8,519 bases of DNA from Afipia sp. (lineage in GTDB: Bacteria > Pseudomonadota > Alphaproteobacteria > Rhizobiales > Xanthobacteraceae), in contig JAPLPA010000160.1 of NCBI GenBank assembly GCA_026400415.1, positions 1-8,519 of the forward strand. The letters run 5' to 3'. A model generated the notes under the pieces. That model was not told where the DNA came from, ran no database searches, and worked only from the letters and a program-made list of their open reading frames with translations. Shown in pieces: positions 5,426-8,519 of the stretch; the stretch's first letter is position 1, and each line of letters opens with the position of its first letter. The position numbers were made by a program, and so were the translations under genes.

Positions 5426-6304
5426 TTAAAGGGGTTTTGCGCGTGTAACGACACGGTGAATGCCCCCGAGATCGGCTCTCGGAGGGGCCTGAACGGTCAA
5501 TCCCGAAGCATCCATGATTTTGCCTACGGCGGCCGCCTGATCGTGCCCGACTTCGACGACGATGGCACCACCAGATAACAGCAGCTGTGCGGCCTGCGGT
5601 GCGAGGATGCGATAGGCATCCATACCATCTTCGCCGCCATCCAGCGCCAGACGTGGATCGTGATCGCGGACATCGGCCTCAAGTGTGTCGATTTGATCGG
5701 AGGGAATGTATGGCGGGTTCGACACGATGAGATCGAATGGGCCTGATAGTGCCGCCATGTAATCGGATTGAACGAATGAAGCTCTTTCAGCGAGACCGAG
5801 ATTCTCAGCGTTGATGCACGCGATTGAAAGAGCGCTGGCGCTGATGTCAGCACCAATGCCGCGTGCCATCCGACATTCCGATAAAAGCGCGAGCAGGATT
5901 GCGCCAGAACCGGTGCCAATGTCAGCGATGCGTATGTCGCTCGCCAATTTCTTTTGGTCTTGAAGAAACGTCAGCGCCGCGCTGACAACCGTCTCCGTAT
6001 CGGGACGCGGAACGAGCGTTGCCGGAGACAATCTAAAATCCAGTCCCCAGAATTCCTTCACTCCAAGGATGCGTGCGACAGGCTCCCGCGCGATTCTTCG
6101 CAAGACATGTCTTTCGATCGCGTCGGCTTCGTCACGCGTGACGATGCGTGATGTCTGAACTGAAAGCGCTGTGTGGTCGAGATTCAGCACGGCGCCGATC
6201 AACAGCCTTGCATCCAATTCAGGTGAGTCTAGTGCCGCCGTCCTAAATCTTGCTGCGACGTCACGACGCGCCGCATTGACGCTGAGGCCTTCAAGAGGAC
6301 TCAC
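5426..6304 (-). CDS. prmC: Peptide chain release factor N5-glutamine methyltransferase
   Basis: PrmC uses SAM to methylate the glutamine of the GGQ loop of release factors 1 and 2, raising termination efficiency. The length of 292 residues is normal. Seen: an N-terminal helical release-factor-binding domain (about residues 1-90), VPRPDTE (98-104), the SAM motif DIGTGSGAI (128-136), DISASAL (153-159), and the family-defining NPPY (196-199) that holds the target glutamine. The end GGIHRVV matches the usual C-terminal strand. The start is GTG at 6304, overlapping the prfA TGA as GTGA, with an AAGGCGG Shine-Dalgarno-like stretch just upstream inside prfA. This is direct translational coupling to the gene for its own substrate. 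Confidence 0.95.
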   Translation of the reverse strand: MSPLEGLSVNAARRDVAARFRTAALDSPELDARLLIGAVLNLDHTALSVQTSRIVTRDEADAIERHVLRRIAREPVARILGVKEFWGLDFRLSPATLVPRPDTETVVSAALTFLQDQKKLASDIRIADIGTGSGAILLALLSECRMARGIGADISASALSIACINAENLGLAERASFVQSDYMAALSGPFDLIVSNPPYIPSDQIDTLEADVRDHDPRLALDGGEDGMDAYRILAPQAAQLLLSGGAIVVEVGHDQAAAVGKIMDASGLTVQAPPRADLGGIHRVVTRAKPL

Positions 6305-7380
6305 GTAACGCCGCCTTGCTCGGCAAGTTGCGCGGCCTGATGTTCGGTCGTCAACGCATCGACGAGTTCGCCGAGCGCTTCTCCCGCAATCACCTGCGGG
6401 AGTTTGTAAAGAGTGAGGTTGATGCGGTGATCGGTGACGCGGCCCTGCGGGAAATTGTAGGTCCGGATGCGCTCGGAGCGGTCGCCTGAGCCAACCTGAC
6501 CCTTTCGATCAGCCGAACGCGTCGCGTCGATGCGTTGGCGTTCGGCGTCGTAAATGCGCGAACGCAGAATGTTCATCGCGCTCGCGCGGTTCTTGTGCTG
6601 CGAGCGGCTGTCTTGCATCATCACGACGGTGCCGGTCGGAATATGCGTAATGCGGATTGCGGATTCGGTCTTATTGACGTGCTGCCCGCCCGCGCCCTGC
6701 GCACGCATGGTTTCGATCCGCAGGTCGTCATTCTTGATGACGACATCGACTTCCTCAGCTTCCGGAAGCACCGCGACGGTTGCGGCGGATGTGTGAATGC
6801 GGCCTTGCGTCTCTGTGTCGGGCACGCGTTGCACGCGGTGCACGCCGGATTCGAATTTCAGCTTCGCGAATGCACCGCGGCCCCGCACCTCCGCGATGAT
6901 TTCCTTGTAGCCTCCCATCGTGCCTTCGCTGGCCGAGATCAGCTCGACCTTCCAGCCCTGTAGCGACGCAAAGCGCTCGTACATCCGAAACAAATCACCT
7001 GCGAACAGCGATGCCTCATCGCCGCCAGTTCCGGCGCGGATTTCGAGCACGACGTTGCGCTCATCCATCGCATCCTTCGGTATGAGCGCGACGCGGATGT
7101 TCTGGGCAAGTTCGTCGCGGCGCTCTTCGAGGTGAGGACGCTCGGCTTCGGCCATCGCGCGCATGTCGCTTTCGATTTTCGGATCGGTGATCAATGCGTC
7201 GAGATCGGCGATTTCGGTTGCGACCGCGCGGTAAGCTTTCACGGCATCAACGACAGGCGTGAGATCACTGAGTTCGCGCGTGATGCGAACGTAAGTTTCG
7301 GAGTTCACCTGACCCAAAAGTTCAGCTTCGAGCGATGCGTGGCGGGCCAGCAATGTGTCGAGTTTAGCTTCGGGTAACAT
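6301..7380 (-). CDS. prfA: Peptide chain release factor 1
   Basis: RF1 recognises UAA and UAG in the ribosomal A site and triggers peptidyl-tRNA hydrolysis. From the ATG at 7380 the protein has 359 residues, the usual length. Seen: a helical N-terminal domain, GTGGDEASLFAGDLFRMYER (117-136), the codon-recognition P-x-T motif as PDT (187-189) within RVPDTETQGRIHTS, the GGQ loop at 231-233 (catalytic, Gln233 is the PrmC target), and the SRSQHKNR stretch after it. RF1 rather than RF2 is shown by P-x-T in place of SPF. The frame stays open to 7476, but that would overlap ptsP and add 32 atypical residues, so MLPEAKLD is the start; its Shine-Dalgarno sequence is only a weak GAGA. It lies 67 bp after ptsP. 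Confidence 0.95.
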   Translation of the reverse strand: MLPEAKLDTLLARHASLEAELLGQVNSETYVRITRELSDLTPVVDAVKAYRAVATEIADLDALITDPKIESDMRAMAEAERPHLEERRDELAQNIRVALIPKDAMDERNVVLEIRAGTGGDEASLFAGDLFRMYERFASLQGWKVELISASEGTMGGYKEIIAEVRGRGAFAKLKFESGVHRVQRVPDTETQGRIHTSAATVAVLPEAEEVDVVIKNDDLRIETMRAQGAGGQHVNKTESAIRITHIPTGTVVMMQDSRSQHKNRASAMNILRSRIYDAERQRIDATRSADRKGQVGSGDRSERIRTYNFPQGRVTDHRINLTLYKLPQVIAGEALGELVDALTTEHQAAQLAEQGGVT

Positions 7381-7447
7381 CGGGAGTTCTCGGATGACGG
7401 TTGGACTGTCTGGTTGACGGCTTTGTGCGATACCTATGACAGGCCCG

Positions 7448-8519
7448 CTAAAGCGAAAGTCCTTCGGCCTCGGCAAATTCCATCAGCTTGGCCCGCACAG
7501 ATACGCTTCCCGCCGGAGCATCGAGTAACGGCATGATCATCGCGGCGGCTTTCTTCGCGTCGAGGTCGAGAATCAGCACTTTCACTGGCCCATGGGCTGT
7601 GGCCGAAAGCGACAGTGAACGATATCCCAATGCAATCAGCGCAAGCGCACCAAGGGGTTGGGACGCCATTTCTCCGCATAGTGAAACGCTTTTCTTGGCG
7701 ACGTTTGCCTTGACGGCAATGTCGCGCAACGCGCGCAAAATCGGAGCAGACAGCGTATCGAAACGATCGGTGACTCGAGAATTGCCGCGATCAACTGCGA
7801 ATAGAAACTGAAACAGGTCGTTTGAGCCGACCGAAATGAAATCGACTCGTTTGAGCAGCTCGTCCATCTGATACAGCAACGCAGGAACTTCGACCATTGT
7901 GCCGACATCGATACGCTCAGGAAGGGTATGACCGTGCTGGCGCAGATATGTCAGCTCTCGTTCGATGATGAGCTTGGCCTGATCGAATTCGTCGACCTGC
8001 GAGATCATCGGAAACATCACGCGCAGATAACGTCCGGAAGCAGCGCGCAACAGCGCGCGCACCTGTCCACGCAAAAGTCCCGGCCTGTCGAGGCCAAGAC
8101 GAATCGCGCGCCAGCCAAGTGCGGGGTTCTCTTCGACAATAGTGTCCATATACGGCAGCGCCTTGTCACCTCCGATGTCGAGAGTGCGGAACGTCACCGG
8201 CTTATCGCCTGCTGCATCAAGCACAGTGCGATAGAGCGCCAATTGTTCGCTGGTGCGAGGCAGGCTCTGCCCGACCATGAATTGCAATTCGGTGCGAAAC
8301 AATCCAATGCCTGACGAACCGGTGTCTTCAATATGCGGAAGGTCGATTACGAGACCAGCGTTGATCATAAGATCGATGGCCTGACCGTCCTTGGTGACAC
8401 AGGGCTTGTCGCGAAGTTCGCGGTATTGTTCCTGACGTCGTGCACGGAAGCGCACCCGCTCGCCGTAAGCCGATTGTATTTCATTTGACGGGCGAAGGTA
8501 GATCGAGCCGGACGTGCCA
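7448..8519 (-). CDS. ptsP: Phosphoenolpyruvate-protein phosphotransferase EI(Ntr), C-terminal part
   Basis: EI(Ntr) takes phosphate from PEP and passes it to NPr (PtsO) in the regulatory nitrogen PTS. The visible 356 residues are the linker plus the PEP-binding TIM-barrel domain; the N-terminal GAF domain and the phosphorylated His lie beyond the right edge. Seen, with visible numbering: GSIYLRPS at the start, GIGLFRTE (70-77), FRTLDIGGDK (110-119), ENPALGWRAIR (130-140), FPMIS, VGTMVEVPA, FISVGSNDLFQF, and the active-site SLCGEMA with Cys281. It ends in TAG. It is likely the promoter-proximal member of a ptsP-prfA-prmC run. A sugar-PTS EI (PtsI) is the alternative, but the context and the R-x-R-x-E-QY linker suit PtsP. 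Confidence 0.92.
   Translation of the reverse strand, partial: GTSGSIYLRPSNEIQSAYGERVRFRARRQEQYRELRDKPCVTKDGQAIDLMINAGLVIDLPHIEDTGSSGIGLFRTELQFMVGQSLPRTSEQLALYRTVLDAAGDKPVTFRTLDIGGDKALPYMDTIVEENPALGWRAIRLGLDRPGLLRGQVRALLRAASGRYLRVMFPMISQVDEFDQAKLIIERELTYLRQHGHTLPERIDVGTMVEVPALLYQMDELLKRVDFISVGSNDLFQFLFAVDRGNSRVTDRFDTLSAPILRALRDIAVKANVAKKSVSLCGEMASQPLGALALIALGYRSLSLSATAHGPVKVLILDLDAKKAAAMIMPLLDAPAGSVSVRAKLMEFAEAEGLSL

Noticed and set aside
5419..5438. Plus-strand intrinsic terminator CCCTTT/AAAGGG with GTTTT
   Set aside because: No plus-strand gene lies upstream, and half the stem is prmC coding sequence and stop codon, so chance is likely. It is kept only as part of the structured-region finding.
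7381..7476. Extended N-terminus of prfA
   Set aside because: It would overlap the ptsP 3' end and add 32 residues not found in RF1 proteins. The ATG at 7380 gives the normal length.

Overview
The window reads as ordinary chromosome from an alphaproteobacterium, most likely in the Bradyrhizobium/Rhodopseudomonas/Nitrobacter/Afipia group. The evidence is a PhaA-PhaB pair, an alphaproteobacterial-style DUF4167 protein, the nitrogen-PTS enzyme EI(Ntr) next to prfA-prmC, and moderately GC-rich coding sequence. No phage, transposon, CRISPR array or RNA gene is visible. The group assignment comes from gene content and order recalled from these genomes, not from a search.

Left part (1-2105, + strand): the 3' end of a biosynthetic acetyl-CoA acetyltransferase (phaA), an intrinsic terminator, acetoacetyl-CoA reductase (phaB), then a ten-helix DMT/EamA exporter resembling YddG. 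PhaA and PhaB make (R)-3-hydroxybutyryl-CoA for polyhydroxybutyrate.

Middle (2102-4197): a minus-strand pair, gloB (glyoxalase II) followed by a DUF985 cupin, joined by a GTGA stop/start overlap. The cupin stop overlaps the exporter stop tail to tail. A class I methyltransferase is divergent from gloB. The most unusual feature of the window is here. gloB has a good ribosome binding site and ATG at 3300 and a family-typical 255-codon frame with all metal ligands. It is interrupted at codon 10 by an in-frame TGA, where relatives are expected to have Cys. A nonsense mutation or sequencing error is most likely; leaky UGA readthrough is possible, and selenocysteine is unlikely.

Right part (4234-8519, all minus strand): transcription runs right to left through ptsP (3' part), prfA (release factor 1), prmC (methylates the release-factor GGQ glutamine; prfA and prmC overlap by GTGA), a 454-bp interval, and a DUF4167 protein with a 13-Asn tract and a long disordered Q/P/N-rich tail. 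Inside the interval I find an unannotated 49-codon minus-strand reading frame (5065-5214) with coding-like composition, and a cluster of small inverted repeats just downstream of prmC.

I see no strong candidate for an entirely new system. The items most worth checking are the gloB UGA, the small hidden ORF, and the Asn-repeat DUF4167 protein.
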